From Kiloniella laminariae DSM 19542 (lineage in GTDB: Bacteria; Pseudomonadota; Alphaproteobacteria; Kiloniellales; Kiloniellaceae), in the NCBI RefSeq assembly GCF_000374005.1, contig NZ_KB893139.1, positions 1-64,000 on the forward strand: a DNA stretch of 64,000 bases, given 5' to 3'. Position numbers and translations under genes: made by a program. Positions 15,776 through 26,520 of the stretch are shown here, in pieces (the first letter of the stretch is position 1; every line of letters begins with the position of its first letter). The notes beneath the pieces are model-generated. The model made no database searches. It was not told where the DNA came from and saw only the letters and a program-made list of their open reading frames with translations.

Positions 15776-17389
15776 ATGCAAGGGTTGGAAAACGGGTTCA
15801 TGTCGAGTTTAAAAGATCGCAAGATCGGCGCAGGCCGATCCGCAACTGTATATCTGGACTATCTTCCGGACGGACGGGCGACTGCCCGGAAAATTTTTGT
15901 TGGCTCGACCCTTGCTGGCCTGGTGCACAATGTAATTTTTGGTGCGAACAATCCCTACATCTGGCACCGTGGATCAATCGCCGAGGCTGCCTGTCGCCGT
16001 CGGGTCCTTTCAAAATTGATGAAGCTCTGGCTGCCGGGCAAACTGCGGATTGCTGAAATTATTTCGGTTTCCTGGAATGAAGATTTCCGGGCCAATGAAA
16101 TAACCATGGAATTTATCGATGGGCGGGCACCTTCGTTGCACCATCCCTTCTCTTCGGCAAAAGAAGGCGAGATAAAGGATCTGGTCGAGAACGTTATGAA
16201 GCCGCTGCAGGGGCTGTTGCTTGATGCCGGTTTTGACGGTCTGGCCTGGCAGGCAGGTTATGGCAACCCGGTTGCAACCAGTAACTTTCTGCTTGAAACC
16301 ACAGATACAGGGGAAACCCGCTGGGTCTGGGTTGATCTGGAGTCCGGAGTTCCCGCTCTGTTTCCGGCCAACCCGATACTGCTGTTTACTTTCTATCTTC
16401 AGCGCACGCTGGCCAATGGTCGTCCGCTTTATGATGATGTTGATGTACCGCGGCTGCGGGACTATGTTGCCCGGCATCAGCAGGAACTGGGCAGTGTCTT
16501 GAATGCTGAAGAGCTGGCAGAGCTGGCGGGTGATGTCGAAGAATTACTGCCGGATGCCACGGATTGGCGTTTTATGTCGCGTCTGCAACGCAGTCTGCAG
16601 TCGCGCCTCGCCCGCAGCAGGATTTCTGAAGAAGAAGTAGCTTATTATAAAACCCGGCCTGTTCGCTGGTACAGCCGCCTCGCCAAACAGGGACTGGGCA
16701 AGGTTGCGACCAAGGTCGGAGAACTGTTGAGGGATAGCAAGCTGGTAAAACAGCTGACCCATATCGTGCCCAAGGTACGGGCATTTTTGCTGTTACCCTC
16801 CTATCGCAGCCAGCTCAGTCGTCTTCTGGTTGCCCGTGGCATTGAGGACTGGCACAAACGTCGCCAGCTCAATGATCGCGAAGCTGATCTGCTCAAGCAT
16901 GAAATCGAAACCGGAGAGACAAGCCTCTATATTACTGATTTCGGTATTCTTATGGCGGCGAAACCTTTTGTGAAGGTTATCACCCTGGCGATACTTTTTA
17001 CGTTGGGTGCTCTGGATGTTATCGGGATTCTTGGCGGGGTTATCGGCTATCTCTCAGCCGGTGTGATCGTACGGACCACCTATACCACCTGCCGGATTAT
17101 TGCCTCGACAGGCAGAAAGGCCCATCGGCCTTGGCTGGCACTGATTGTCGGCTTTTTCCCGGTCGTTGGTAACGCAGCCTATCCCCTGCAGTTGCTTTAT
17201 GAGGGGACGCGGGGCGGAAATGCGGTTGCCAAGTTTATCATCTATGATCTGATGGCCCGTCTTGGCCGGGCTGTTCCGATTTGGGGTGGCCCGGACACTT
17301 TGGTGGAGCATAAATTGAACAGCCTCGGGGATTTGCTGGTCCGTAAACGTGCGCCCTTGCCAGAACTGCATGAGAAGCAGGTTTTTTGA
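15776..17389 (+). CDS. Kinase-like domain fused to a C-terminal membrane region
   Basis: A 537-residue protein of no family I can name. Residues about 10-210 have protein-kinase-fold landmarks. These are a glycine-rich loop (KIGAGRSATVYLDYL), a possible ATP lysine (TARKIFVGS), a hinge-like ITMEFIDGRAP, an Asn-bearing catalytic-loop equivalent (GNPVATSNFLL) and an Asp in WVDLESGVPAL. No HRD motif is present, so activity is uncertain. A helical middle part follows. The C-terminal 150 residues have two or three hydrophobic segments (VITLAILFTLGALDVIGILG; WLALIVGFFPVVGNAAYPL). The start is uncertain: ATG 15776 follows AGGGAG by 10 bases, while TTG 15767 and ATG 15800 are alternatives. Confidence 0.75.
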   Translation: MQGLENGFMSSLKDRKIGAGRSATVYLDYLPDGRATARKIFVGSTLAGLVHNVIFGANNPYIWHRGSIAEAACRRRVLSKLMKLWLPGKLRIAEIISVSWNEDFRANEITMEFIDGRAPSLHHPFSSAKEGEIKDLVENVMKPLQGLLLDAGFDGLAWQAGYGNPVATSNFLLETTDTGETRWVWVDLESGVPALFPANPILLFTFYLQRTLANGRPLYDDVDVPRLRDYVARHQQELGSVLNAEELAELAGDVEELLPDATDWRFMSRLQRSLQSRLARSRISEEEVAYYKTRPVRWYSRLAKQGLGKVATKVGELLRDSKLVKQLTHIVPKVRAFLLLPSYRSQLSRLLVARGIEDWHKRRQLNDREADLLKHEIETGETSLYITDFGILMAAKPFVKVITLAILFTLGALDVIGILGGVIGYLSAGVIVRTTYTTCRIIASTGRKAHRPWLALIVGFFPVVGNAAYPLQLLYEGTRGGNAVAKFIIYDLMARLGRAVPIWGGPDTLVEHKLNSLGDLLVRKRAPLPELHEKQVF

Positions 17390-17650
17390 GTATACTATAG
17401 CGGGTTTTTGCTTTTAAAAACCTTGCCTGTCCGGCTGTTCTTTCCGCCATTAATATTCTGGTGATTGACAAAAAAGTTTAAATTCACAACCATGAGGTTA
17501 GACGCTGTTTAACTGGTCGCCATAAATGGTTTTGCAAATTTTGGACTGCCTGGAAGTTAAATATACTCTATACTTGGTGTTTCGGGGCAGTGGAAAGTTG
17601 CTCTGTTGTCGTCATTCATATGCAGGTGTTTCTCCGTTGGAGAGTTAGCT

Positions 17651-18397
17651 TTGCGCATTCTCGTTCTTCTGTTGCTTGTCTTCTGTGCTGCGTCTGCTCC
17701 GGCAAGGGCTGCCGATCTCAAAGTTCTGTTTCATGCCCGTGCCCCCTATTACAGCCAGTCTGGCGAGCAGGTTACCGGGCTGATTGCTGACCGGACAACA
17801 GAGATTTTCCAGAAGGCAGGCGTTTCTTTTTTCTGGGAAGAGATGCCACCCAAGAGACAGCTGGTAACAATTGGCAAAAACCTTGAACCGGTTTGTGCCA
17901 CAGGCTGGTTCAAAACCCCTGAGCGTGAAATGTTTGCCCGTTACAGCCTGCCGATATATCAGGACAGACCCGCCGTGGTTCTGACCCGGCAGGATGCCAT
18001 GGCAGTTCTTGTTCACAAGCGGGTTGACGGGCTGTTGGCTGATATCAGGGCATCGCTTTTGATCCGGGATGGCTATTCCTATGGCAGTTTTCTTGATGGC
18101 AGGATCGATGCAATCAAACCAAAAATGACTGCGACCAGCCAAACAAACGCGGTAATGGCTGACATGATCCTTCGGGGACGGGCAGACTATATGTTTATGG
18201 CAGAGGAAGAAGCCACTGCCCTGCTGGGAGAACTGGCTTTTGATGGTGGTGGGCTGGCTTTACATACTTTGGATGACATGCCGGAAGGCAATAAACGTCA
18301 TATTATATGCAGCCAGCAGGTCAGTAGCATAATCCTGAACGCCCTTGACCGTGTTATTGAGGCGCTGGATGAAGAAAGAGTTGATGATGCAAGCTGA
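17651..18397 (+). CDS. Secreted solute-binding protein-like protein (TTG start)
   Basis: A 248-residue protein. The signal peptide (RILVLLLLVFCAASAPARA) is followed by a family-3 binding-protein-like fold (LKVLFHARAPYYSQSGEQVT; later GRADYMFMAEEEATALL). TTG 17651 is chosen because GGAGAG lies 6 bases upstream and the signal peptide then starts directly; the frame is open back to 17606. No transporter genes are adjacent. It resembles the many orphan periplasmic family-3 proteins whose ligands are unknown. It ends just before the convergent bkdR. The bases between 17390 and 17650 hold no gene. Confidence 0.72.
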   Translation: MRILVLLLLVFCAASAPARAADLKVLFHARAPYYSQSGEQVTGLIADRTTEIFQKAGVSFFWEEMPPKRQLVTIGKNLEPVCATGWFKTPEREMFARYSLPIYQDRPAVVLTRQDAMAVLVHKRVDGLLADIRASLLIRDGYSYGSFLDGRIDAIKPKMTATSQTNAVMADMILRGRADYMFMAEEEATALLGELAFDGGGLALHTLDDMPEGNKRHIICSQQVSSIILNALDRVIEALDEERVDDAS

Positions 18398-18435
18398 AAC
18401 GGGTTTACGATAAAAAATCGTTATTCGGTATATCG

Positions 18436-18933
18436 TTACTTGATAAACTGGGATTTGGAGCCGGCCTGTTGCAGAGGATTGGGCAAGGAGTTTCGTTCGA
18501 CAATGGACCGCAGGGCAAAGCGGGATCTGACTGCACGGATCGTCGGGATGCGGGTCAGTTTTTCCTGAAGAAATTTTTCAAAAGCCATCAGATCCGGAGC
18601 AACGACCTTGAGCAAAAAATCCTGACTTCCGGTCATGAGATAACACTCCACCACCTCTTCAAAACGCTCAATCGCCTCTTCAAAAAGTTTGAGGTTTTCC
18701 GAGGCCTGCTTTTCCAGCTCGACCGAGACAAAGATGTTGATCATATAGCCAAGCTTGGTCTGGTCGACGATGGCCGAATAGCCTTTGATCACCCCTTCGT
18801 CCTCAAGCATCTTGACCCGTCGGGCACAGGGGGTCGGCGAGAGACCAACCCGTTCAGCCAGATCAATCGACCGGATACGGCCTTCTTTCTGCAGGATTCG
18901 GAGAATCTTCATGTCAATGGCGTCGAGTTGCAT
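18436..18933 (-). CDS. bkdR: Lrp/AsnC-family regulator BkdR
   Basis: A 165-residue Lrp-type regulator. The helix-turn-helix is MKILRILQKEGRIRSIDLAE, then RVGLSPTPCARRVKMLEDEG, followed by the RAM ligand-binding domain (YLMTGSQDFLLKVVAPDL). It is divergent from the bkd operon with a 149-base gap. In Pseudomonas the equivalent BkdR activates bkd in response to branched-chain amino acids. The same role is inferred here from family and position. Confidence 0.9.
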   Translation of the reverse strand: MQLDAIDMKILRILQKEGRIRSIDLAERVGLSPTPCARRVKMLEDEGVIKGYSAIVDQTKLGYMINIFVSVELEKQASENLKLFEEAIERFEEVVECYLMTGSQDFLLKVVAPDLMAFEKFLQEKLTRIPTIRAVRSRFALRSIVERNSLPNPLQQAGSKSQFIK

Positions 18934-19079
18934 AAATCTCTACTTTACGGGGCTATATTAGTGAATAACTGCTGAAATATTTTTTTCATACTATTCAGTT
19001 TAGCAAAAAACACCAGTGCATATATGGCATACTGGCTGACATAACCGGACAAAAAACGGGCGACACACCGAGGGAGTGA

Positions 19080-20315
<1,236 letters not shown>

Positions 20316-20317
20316 CC

Positions 20318-21331
20318 ATGAGCAGAATGACTATGATTCAGGCTATCCGTGATGCCATGGATGTCAAGATGGGCCAGGATGAAGACGTCGTCGTCTTTGG
20401 TGAGGATGTGGGGTATTTCGGCGGGGTGTTCCGCTGTACCCAGGGCCTGCAGGAAAAATACGGTCGCAATCGCTGTTTCGATACCCCGATCAATGAATCC
20501 GGGATTGTCGGCGCGGCCATTGGCATGGCGGCCTATGGCTTGCGTCCCTGTGTCGAGATCCAGTTCGCGGATTATGTCTATCCGGCCTATGACCAGATTG
20601 TGTCCGAAGCCGCCCGTCTGCGCTATCGTTCCGCCGGGGACTTTACCGCACCGATCACGATCCGCATGCCGACAGGCGGCGGGATCTTCGGCGGACAGAC
20701 CCACAGCCAGAGCCCGGAAGCAGTTTTTACCCAGGTTTCCGGCCTCAAGGTGGTGGTGCCTTCCAATCCGATTGATGCCAAGGGGCTGCTGATTGCCTCG
20801 ATTGAAGACGACGATCCCGTGATCTTCCTCGAACCCAAGCGCCTGTACAATGGCCCCTTTGACGGCCATCACGAACAGCCGGTCACCCCTTGGTCCAAGC
20901 ACGAGCTGGGCGAGGTGCCGGACGGCCATTACACTGTTCCGCTGGGCAAGGCCAAGGTCACCCGCGAAGGTTCTGCTGTGACCGTTCTTGCTTATGGCAC
21001 CATGGTCTATGTGGCCGAAGCTGCCGCCCGCGAAACCGGGATTGATGCCGAGATTATCGACCTGCGCACGCTCTTGCCGTTGGACGAAGAGACTATCATT
21101 GCTTCGGTCCAGAAAACCGGACGCTGTGTGGTGGTTCACGAAGCAACCCTGACCTCGGGTTTCGGGGGCGAGCTGCTCTCGCGGGTGCAGGAAACCTGCT
21201 TCTATCATCTCGAAGCTCCGATCATTCGCGTGGCCGGATGGGACACGCCCTATCCCCATGCCCAGGAATGGGACTATTTCCCCGGACCAGCCCGTGTGGG
21301 TCGGGCCCTTGTTAAAGTGATGGAGGCCTGA
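20318..21331 (+). CDS. bkdA2: Branched-chain 2-oxoacid dehydrogenase E1 beta subunit
   Basis: A 337-residue transketolase-like subunit. GEDVGYFGGVFRCTQGLQEK and FADYVYPAYDQIVSEAARL are diagnostic of E1 beta. It forms an alpha2-beta2 heterotetramer with BkdA1. The ATG follows the bkdA1 stop after 2 bases. The C-terminal transketolase domain (TVLAYGTMVYVAEAAA, DLRTLLPLDEETI) is complete. Confidence 0.95.
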   Translation: MSRMTMIQAIRDAMDVKMGQDEDVVVFGEDVGYFGGVFRCTQGLQEKYGRNRCFDTPINESGIVGAAIGMAAYGLRPCVEIQFADYVYPAYDQIVSEAARLRYRSAGDFTAPITIRMPTGGGIFGGQTHSQSPEAVFTQVSGLKVVVPSNPIDAKGLLIASIEDDDPVIFLEPKRLYNGPFDGHHEQPVTPWSKHELGEVPDGHYTVPLGKAKVTREGSAVTVLAYGTMVYVAEAAARETGIDAEIIDLRTLLPLDEETIIASVQKTGRCVVVHEATLTSGFGGELLSRVQETCFYHLEAPIIRVAGWDTPYPHAQEWDYFPGPARVGRALVKVMEA

Positions 21332-21333
21332 TC

Positions 21334-22707
21334 ATGGGTGAATATGTCATCAAGCTCCCCGATGTGGGCGAGGGCGTTGCCGAAGCCGAGATTGTAGAAT
21401 GGGAAGTCGCCATTGGCGATGTGGTCCAGGAAGACATGGTGCTGGCCGCTGTAATGACCGACAAGGCCACGGTGGAGATCCCATCACCCGTGGACGGTCG
21501 TGTGATCTGGCTCGGCGCGGAACCCGGTGATATTATGTCGGTTGGTGCGCCGATTATCCGACTGGAAGTCAGCGGTGAAGGCAATGTCTCTGCTTCTGAC
21601 AAGGCGGCCAAAGGATCTGAAGCTGAGGTATTGATTGCCAAAGCAGCAAAAGCCGCCAAGGATGTCGCTGCAGAAGAAAAGGCGAAAGCATCTATTGCTC
21701 CGGTGAGTGCAAAAGCGGAAACCACGGCTCCTGCTTCTGCCTTTGTTGCTGACGTGCGAACCAAAGTGACTATTGAAAAACCCGCCGCTTCTCAGGCGCG
21801 CCGCACAGTTTCCGGCCCAACCCGAGCCGAGGGCGAGAAACCGCTGGCCTCGCCATCGGTCCGTAAACGGGCCAAGGAAGCCGGGGTCGATCTGCGACAG
21901 GTGCCGGGTACCGGCCCGGCAGGGAGGATTTCCCACGAAGATCTGGATGCCTATTTTGATGGCAGCACCATCACGACTCAATCCGGCGGCGGCTTGCAGG
22001 CCAACACCTCTGTTACTGATATCAAGGTGGTGGGACTGCGGCGCAAGATTGCGGAAAAGATGTCGATTTCCAAATCGCGCATCCCGCATATCACTATTGT
22101 TGAGGAAGTGGACATGACCGCGCTGGAAGAATTGCGTGGTACGCTCAACAAATCCAAATCAGATGACAAACCCAAACTGACGCTGCTGCCCTTCCTGATG
22201 CGTTCTCTGGTCAAGGCGGTGGGCGAACAACCTGCACTCAACGCGATTTTTGATGATGAAGCCGGGGTGGTCCATCAGTACGGTGGTGTGCATATCGGCA
22301 TGGCGGCCCAGACCCCGAACGGTCTGGTGGTGCCTGTGATCAAACATGCCGAAGCACGTGATATCTGGGGCTGTGCCGCCGAGGTCAATCGTTTGGCAAC
22401 CGCTGCCAAAACCGGTACAGCCACCCGCGAGGAACTGGGTGGTTCAACCATTACCATCACCTCGCTCGGTCCCCTTGGAGCCATAGCCACAACCCCGGTG
22501 ATTAATCACCCTGAGGTGGCGATCATCGGCGTCAACAAGATGGCGATCCGGCCGATGTGGGACGGTACAACCTTTGTCCCGCGCAAGATGATGAATATCT
22601 CGGCCAGTTTTGATCACCGGGTGATCGACGGCTGGGATGCAGCGGTGTTTGTCCAGAAGATCAAATCGCTTCTGGAAAGCCCGGCAATGATCTTTATGGA
22701 GGGCTAG
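21334..22707 (+). CDS. bkdB: Branched-chain 2-oxoacid dehydrogenase E2 acyltransferase
   Basis: A 457-residue lipoamide acyltransferase forming the core of the complex. The order is one lipoyl domain (lipoylated Lys in VMTDKATVEIPSP), an Ala/Lys-rich linker, a peripheral subunit-binding domain (PSVRKRAKEAGVDLRQVPGT) and the catalytic domain ending with the active-site His in SFDHRVIDGWDAA. It starts 2 bases after bkdA2 stops. It moves the acyl group to coenzyme A. Confidence 0.95.
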   Translation: MGEYVIKLPDVGEGVAEAEIVEWEVAIGDVVQEDMVLAAVMTDKATVEIPSPVDGRVIWLGAEPGDIMSVGAPIIRLEVSGEGNVSASDKAAKGSEAEVLIAKAAKAAKDVAAEEKAKASIAPVSAKAETTAPASAFVADVRTKVTIEKPAASQARRTVSGPTRAEGEKPLASPSVRKRAKEAGVDLRQVPGTGPAGRISHEDLDAYFDGSTITTQSGGGLQANTSVTDIKVVGLRRKIAEKMSISKSRIPHITIVEEVDMTALEELRGTLNKSKSDDKPKLTLLPFLMRSLVKAVGEQPALNAIFDDEAGVVHQYGGVHIGMAAQTPNGLVVPVIKHAEARDIWGCAAEVNRLATAAKTGTATREELGGSTITITSLGPLGAIATTPVINHPEVAIIGVNKMAIRPMWDGTTFVPRKMMNISASFDHRVIDGWDAAVFVQKIKSLLESPAMIFMEG

Positions 22708-22710
22708 GCC

Positions 22711-24105
22711 GTGAAAGAAATCAAGACAAAGCTTCTGATCATCGGTGCTGGTCCCGGTGGTTACATCTGTGCCATTCGTGCGGGACAGCTGGGCATCGAT
22801 ACGGTGATTATCGAGGCAGGCAAACCCGGTGGCACCTGCCTGAATGTCGGTTGTATCCCTTCCAAAGCCCTGATCCATGCGGCGGAGGAGTTTGAAAAGG
22901 CGGTGCATTTCTCCGGCGATAATGCCCTGGGTATTTCGGCTTCCGCGCCCAAGATCAATCTGAAAAAAACTCTGGAGTGGAAAAACGGTATCGTCAGCCG
23001 TCTGAATTCCGGTGTTGCTGGACTGCTCAAAAAACACGGCGTGAAAACCGTCGAGGGCTGGGCAAAGTTCCGGGATGGAAAAACCGTTGCAGTGGAAACC
23101 CCGACAGGTACCCAGGTTATCCGCGCGGAATATATCGTTATTGCGACCGGATCTGCACCGATCGAACTGCCTTTCCTACCCTTTGGCGGGCGCGTGATTT
23201 CCTCGACCGAAGCTCTATCCCTGAACGAGGTTCCGGCCAAACTGGCTGTGGTCGGCGGCGGCTATATCGGGCTGGAGCTGGGCATCGCCTATGCCAAGCT
23301 GGGCAGTGAAGTCACCGTGGTTGAAGCCGCCAAAGCGGTGCTGCCACTTTATGACAAGGATCTGATCCGCCCTGTAACCAAACGGATGAAAGAACTGGGC
23401 ATCAAGGTCCTGACGGGGGCCAAGGCCAAGGGCCTTTCCAGCAAGGGTGATGCCTTGCTGGTGGAAAATGGCAGCGGCAAGGATGTCAAAATCCCGGCAG
23501 ACAAGATTTTGGTCACGGTGGGGCGCAAGCCGGTGACCGAGGGCTGGGGGCTGGAGGAAATCGACCTCTTTATGGAGGGACGTTTTATCCGCATCAATGA
23601 TCGCTGCGAGACGTCGATGCGCGGGATCTATGCCATTGGCGATGTTACTGGTGAGCCGATGCTGGCCCACCGCGCCATGGCGCAGGGCGAAATGGTGGCC
23701 GAACTGATCACCGGGGAAAAACGGTCCTGGGACAAGGTCTGTATCCCGGCGGTCTGTTTTACCGACCCCGAGATTGTCACCGCGGGTCTGTCCCCCGACG
23801 AAGCCCGTGCCCGTGGATACGAAATCAAAAGCGATCTCTTCCCGCTACAGGCCAATGGCCGGGCCATGTCGATGGAACGCGAAGAAGGCTTTGTCCGCAT
23901 TGTCGCCCGTGCCGACAATCATCTGGTACTGGGTATCCAAGCGGTGGGATCAGGCGTGTCCGAACTCTCGGCCAGCTTTGCCCTGGCGCTGGAAATGGGC
24001 GCAAGGCTCGAAGACATCGCCGCCACCATCCACGCCCACCCGACCCAAAGCGAAGCTCTGCAGGAAGCCGCCCTGCGAACGCTGGGACATGCGCTGCATA
24101 TATAG
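22711..24105 (+). CDS. lpdV: Dihydrolipoyl dehydrogenase (E3) of the Bkd complex
   Basis: A 464-residue flavoprotein. The FAD dinucleotide fold is LLIIGAGPGGYICAIRAG. The redox disulphide lies in GGTCLNVGCIPSKAL, the NAD fold in VVGGGYIGLELGIAYAKLGS, and the C-terminal catalytic His-Glu in HAHPTQSEALQEAAL. It starts with GTG 3 bases after bkdB. It reoxidises lipoamide of BkdB. A clear terminator follows. Confidence 0.95.
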   Translation: MKEIKTKLLIIGAGPGGYICAIRAGQLGIDTVIIEAGKPGGTCLNVGCIPSKALIHAAEEFEKAVHFSGDNALGISASAPKINLKKTLEWKNGIVSRLNSGVAGLLKKHGVKTVEGWAKFRDGKTVAVETPTGTQVIRAEYIVIATGSAPIELPFLPFGGRVISSTEALSLNEVPAKLAVVGGGYIGLELGIAYAKLGSEVTVVEAAKAVLPLYDKDLIRPVTKRMKELGIKVLTGAKAKGLSSKGDALLVENGSGKDVKIPADKILVTVGRKPVTEGWGLEEIDLFMEGRFIRINDRCETSMRGIYAIGDVTGEPMLAHRAMAQGEMVAELITGEKRSWDKVCIPAVCFTDPEIVTAGLSPDEARARGYEIKSDLFPLQANGRAMSMEREEGFVRIVARADNHLVLGIQAVGSGVSELSASFALALEMGARLEDIAATIHAHPTQSEALQEAALRTLGHALHI

Positions 24106-24141
24106 ATTGGACAGTTCAGCTTTGATCTCTGGGTAAAGTTC

Positions 24142-24170
24142 AAAAGGCGCCGAAATTTCCGGCGCCTTTT
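24142..24170 (+). terminator. Intrinsic terminator of the bkd operon
   Basis: AAAAGGCGCCG (24142-24152) pairs with CGGCGCCTTTT (24160-24170) around a 7-base loop, followed by T-rich sequence. It is also A-rich on the 5' side, so it may serve the convergent uxs transcript. Confidence 0.88.
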
Positions 24171-24247
24171 TCATTTTCAAGTCCTGTTCTGATCCTGATG
24201 TTTCACGAAAGTATTGAATTTATATGTAATAATAAAAACATGTGGGA

Positions 24248-25210
24248 TTAGTTCGTGCTTTCAGCAGCTTCATTCCGCACGATATTCTCAAAATATTCGA
24301 TTGTTTTGACCAGGCCTTCTCTAATCTGAACTGTAGGGGACCAGGATAGTTCACTTGTTGCTTTGGAAATATCGGGTTTTCTTTGCGTTGGATCATCTTG
24401 TGGTAAAGGTTTGTTGATGATTTTTGAGCTGGATCCGGTCAGTTCGATAACGATTTCAGCAAGCTCGCGAATGGTGAATTCGTTCGGGTTCCCGACATTT
24501 ATCGGCCCGGTTACGTCATCAGGCGTATCCATCATCCGGATCATGGCCTCGACGAGATCGTCACGATAGCAGAAGGATCTGGTCTGCGAGCCGTCCCCGT
24601 AAATCGTGATGTCCTGATTTTGCAGTGCCTGCATGACAAAATTGGAAACAACCCGACCATCATTCGGGTGCATGCTTGGCCCATAGGTATTGAAGATACG
24701 CAGTACTTTTATCCGCAGGTTATGTTGGCGCCAGTAGTCAAAAAACAGGGTTTCCGCGCAGCGCTTGCCTTCGTCATAACACGAGCGGATGCCGATCGGA
24801 TTGACGTTGCCCCAATAGTCTTCGGTCTGCGGGTGGACAACAGGGTCTCCGTAAACTTCAGAGGTCGAGGCCTGGAGAATTTTGGCGTTGGTTCTTTTAG
24901 CCAACCCAAGCATGTTAATGGCGCCATGTACGGATGTTTTCGTCGTCTGCACGGGATCATGCTGATAATGAACGGGTGAGGCCGGGCAAGCGAGGTTGTA
25001 TATTTCGTCGACTTCGACATAGAGTGGGAAACAGACGTCATGGCGCATGAGCTCAAAGCGGGGGTGGCCAATAAGATGCTCTACGTTTCTTCTGGTGCCG
25101 GTGAAGTAGTTGTCGACACAGAGTACTTCATCGCCCCGTTGCAACAGACGCTCGCAGAGATGCGAACCAAGAAAGCCTGCTCCGCCGGTAATCAATATTC
25201 TTTTGTTCAT
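24248..25210 (-). CDS. uxs: UDP-glucuronate decarboxylase (UDP-xylose synthase)
   Basis: A 320-residue short-chain dehydrogenase/reductase of the extended NAD-epimerase group. The NAD motif is [17 protein letters not shown]. The catalytic Tyr-Lys pair is in [13 protein letters not shown], after [25 protein letters not shown] and [16 protein letters not shown] are characteristic of UDP-xylose synthases. It converts UDP-glucuronate to UDP-xylose. It lies 39 bases downstream of a GT61 glycosyltransferase on the same strand, which suggests a shared polysaccharide role. Confidence 0.88.
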   Translation of the reverse strand: MNKRILITGGAGFLGSHLCERLLQRGDEVLCVDNYFTGTRRNVEHLIGHPRFELMRHDVCFPLYVEVDEIYNLACPASPVHYQHDPVQTTKTSVHGAINMLGLAKRTNAKILQASTSEVYGDPVVHPQTEDYWGNVNPIGIRSCYDEGKRCAETLFFDYWRQHNLRIKVLRIFNTYGPSMHPNDGRVVSNFVMQALQNQDITIYGDGSQTRSFCYRDDLVEAMIRMMDTPDDVTGPINVGNPNEFTIRELAEIVIELTGSSSKIINKPLPQDDPTQRKPDISKATSELSWSPTVQIREGLVKTIEYFENIVRNEAAESTN

Positions 25211-25249
25211 TTTACTCTTTACCTCGGGCGTACGCCCTTTTGTAAGGGC

Positions 25250-26275
25250 TTAAGAAAGACTGAGTACCCTGGACAGGCATTCCTCCAGCGAAGCCGGATT
25301 GATCATCATATTGCTTTTATCGTCAATGCTCTCGGCGATCAAATACTGATAGCTGTGGTGCATGACATGAGAGAGGTTAAAATAACAGGTGTTTAGCTCT
25401 GTTCTCTGGGGATGGAGTTCAATCACCTTTCCTCCCTCTGGCATAAACATAATGTTTGTCATACCTGCGCCATGGGGACCGACGATCATTTCGCAGGATG
25501 CCGCGAGCTCAACCTGTTCTGTAAATGAGAGGGTTTCGAAAGAGATTGCTTCAAAGCCGAACTTCTCAAGAACGGGCAGTATTTCATCTTCATTCTGGAC
25601 CAGCCGATTGGGGGCGAGTTTTCGGCTTATATAGACCCGGCGCTTAGGGGGCGAGGATTTGCTCCAGGAACGTCTGAATTTTTCCGCGACAGCTCTAATG
25701 GTTGGCCCATGGTTATTTCCGACTTCGCCCGCATAGGTAGGGAGAAACAGTTTTCCAAAACGTATTGAGGCAATGCTTTGGCTGATATAGAGAGGCTGTT
25801 CCTCTCCAAGAAGCTTGAGAGATTCCGGAATAAATTTGGGTTTAAGGCAAATCTTCGGCAGGTATAGCTGTGCGTTAACGCCCTGTTCCCTGGCGAGGTA
25901 TAGGCGTGGAATCGTATCTGTCAGCCAGTGGTAGTAATTATAACTCCAGACGTCGCTGACCCAAAGACCGCTTACGGCTTTGCTTCTATGAAGGCTGGAG
26001 AGCCACAATCGAAGCTTACCTTTAATCCTTTTCTTTTTAGCATCAGGCATACGAAAAGGATTAAAAGCTTCTCTCACGACACTATTGTTTGACCACAGCC
26101 AGCCATTGCCAAGAACAACGGCATCTTCGATTTCCAGTAGCTCACTTGCCGGAATTGTCTGCTCTGTTGCTTCTTGGAAGAGGCCTTCATCCGCAGCAGA
26201 AATATTGACTGGGTACTCCCGACGAGCCTGCGTTGTTTCGGTCAGGGGAGTTCTATGAATTTTTCCGCGCTTCAT
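25250..26275 (-). CDS. Glycosyltransferase family 61 protein
   Basis: A 341-residue protein of the GT61 (DUF563) group. Typical are GLWVSDVWSYNYYHWLTDTI in the middle and the C-terminal ASCEMIVGPHGAGMTNIMFM followed by KVIELHP. No signal peptide or membrane segment is seen. GT61 members transfer xylose or N-acetylglucosamine in eukaryotes; bacterial members often sit in surface polysaccharide loci. Pairing with UDP-xylose synthase makes a xylosyltransferase the leading inference. The upstream 26276-26451 stretch is AT-rich and gene-free. Confidence 0.82.
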   Translation of the reverse strand: MKRGKIHRTPLTETTQARREYPVNISAADEGLFQEATEQTIPASELLEIEDAVVLGNGWLWSNNSVVREAFNPFRMPDAKKKRIKGKLRLWLSSLHRSKAVSGLWVSDVWSYNYYHWLTDTIPRLYLAREQGVNAQLYLPKICLKPKFIPESLKLLGEEQPLYISQSIASIRFGKLFLPTYAGEVGNNHGPTIRAVAEKFRRSWSKSSPPKRRVYISRKLAPNRLVQNEDEILPVLEKFGFEAISFETLSFTEQVELAASCEMIVGPHGAGMTNIMFMPEGGKVIELHPQRTELNTCYFNLSHVMHHSYQYLIAESIDDKSNMMINPASLEECLSRVLSLS

Positions 26276-26451
26276 ACAGAAATTTGCCTCTGGTATTCTA
26301 AATTTTGCAAAAACTTAAAACGCTTGTCCTATTACATAATCCAATTTTTGTCGCAACTTATTTATAGACACGCTGAATTACACCAGATTTTCTCGTCACA
26401 ATGTTACGAAGGTTTATACATAAATTTTTTGGTTGGGAAGCAATAATCATT

Positions 26452-26502
26452 GTCAATCACGTCACATAATTATACGATGTATAATTATGTGACGTGATTG
26501 AC
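26452..26502. repeat. 51-bp perfect palindrome upstream of the DHFR-like/TetR pair
   Basis: Two 23-base arms (26452-26474 and 26480-26502) are exactly complementary around the 5-base centre CGATG. The arms contain TCACGTCACATAATTATA and its complement. It ends 18 bases before the ATG of the DHFR-like gene. It could be the operator of the TetR-family protein encoded second in the operon, or a cruciform/terminator for the upstream region. The length far exceeds chance. Confidence 0.85.
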
Positions 26503-26520
26503 TTACATGGGAATAAAACG

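Noticed and set aside
15649-16056. Forward open frame overlapping the kinase-like gene start
   Set aside because: It overlaps the longer, protein-like frame starting at 15776 and lacks recognisable motifs or a ribosome-binding site.
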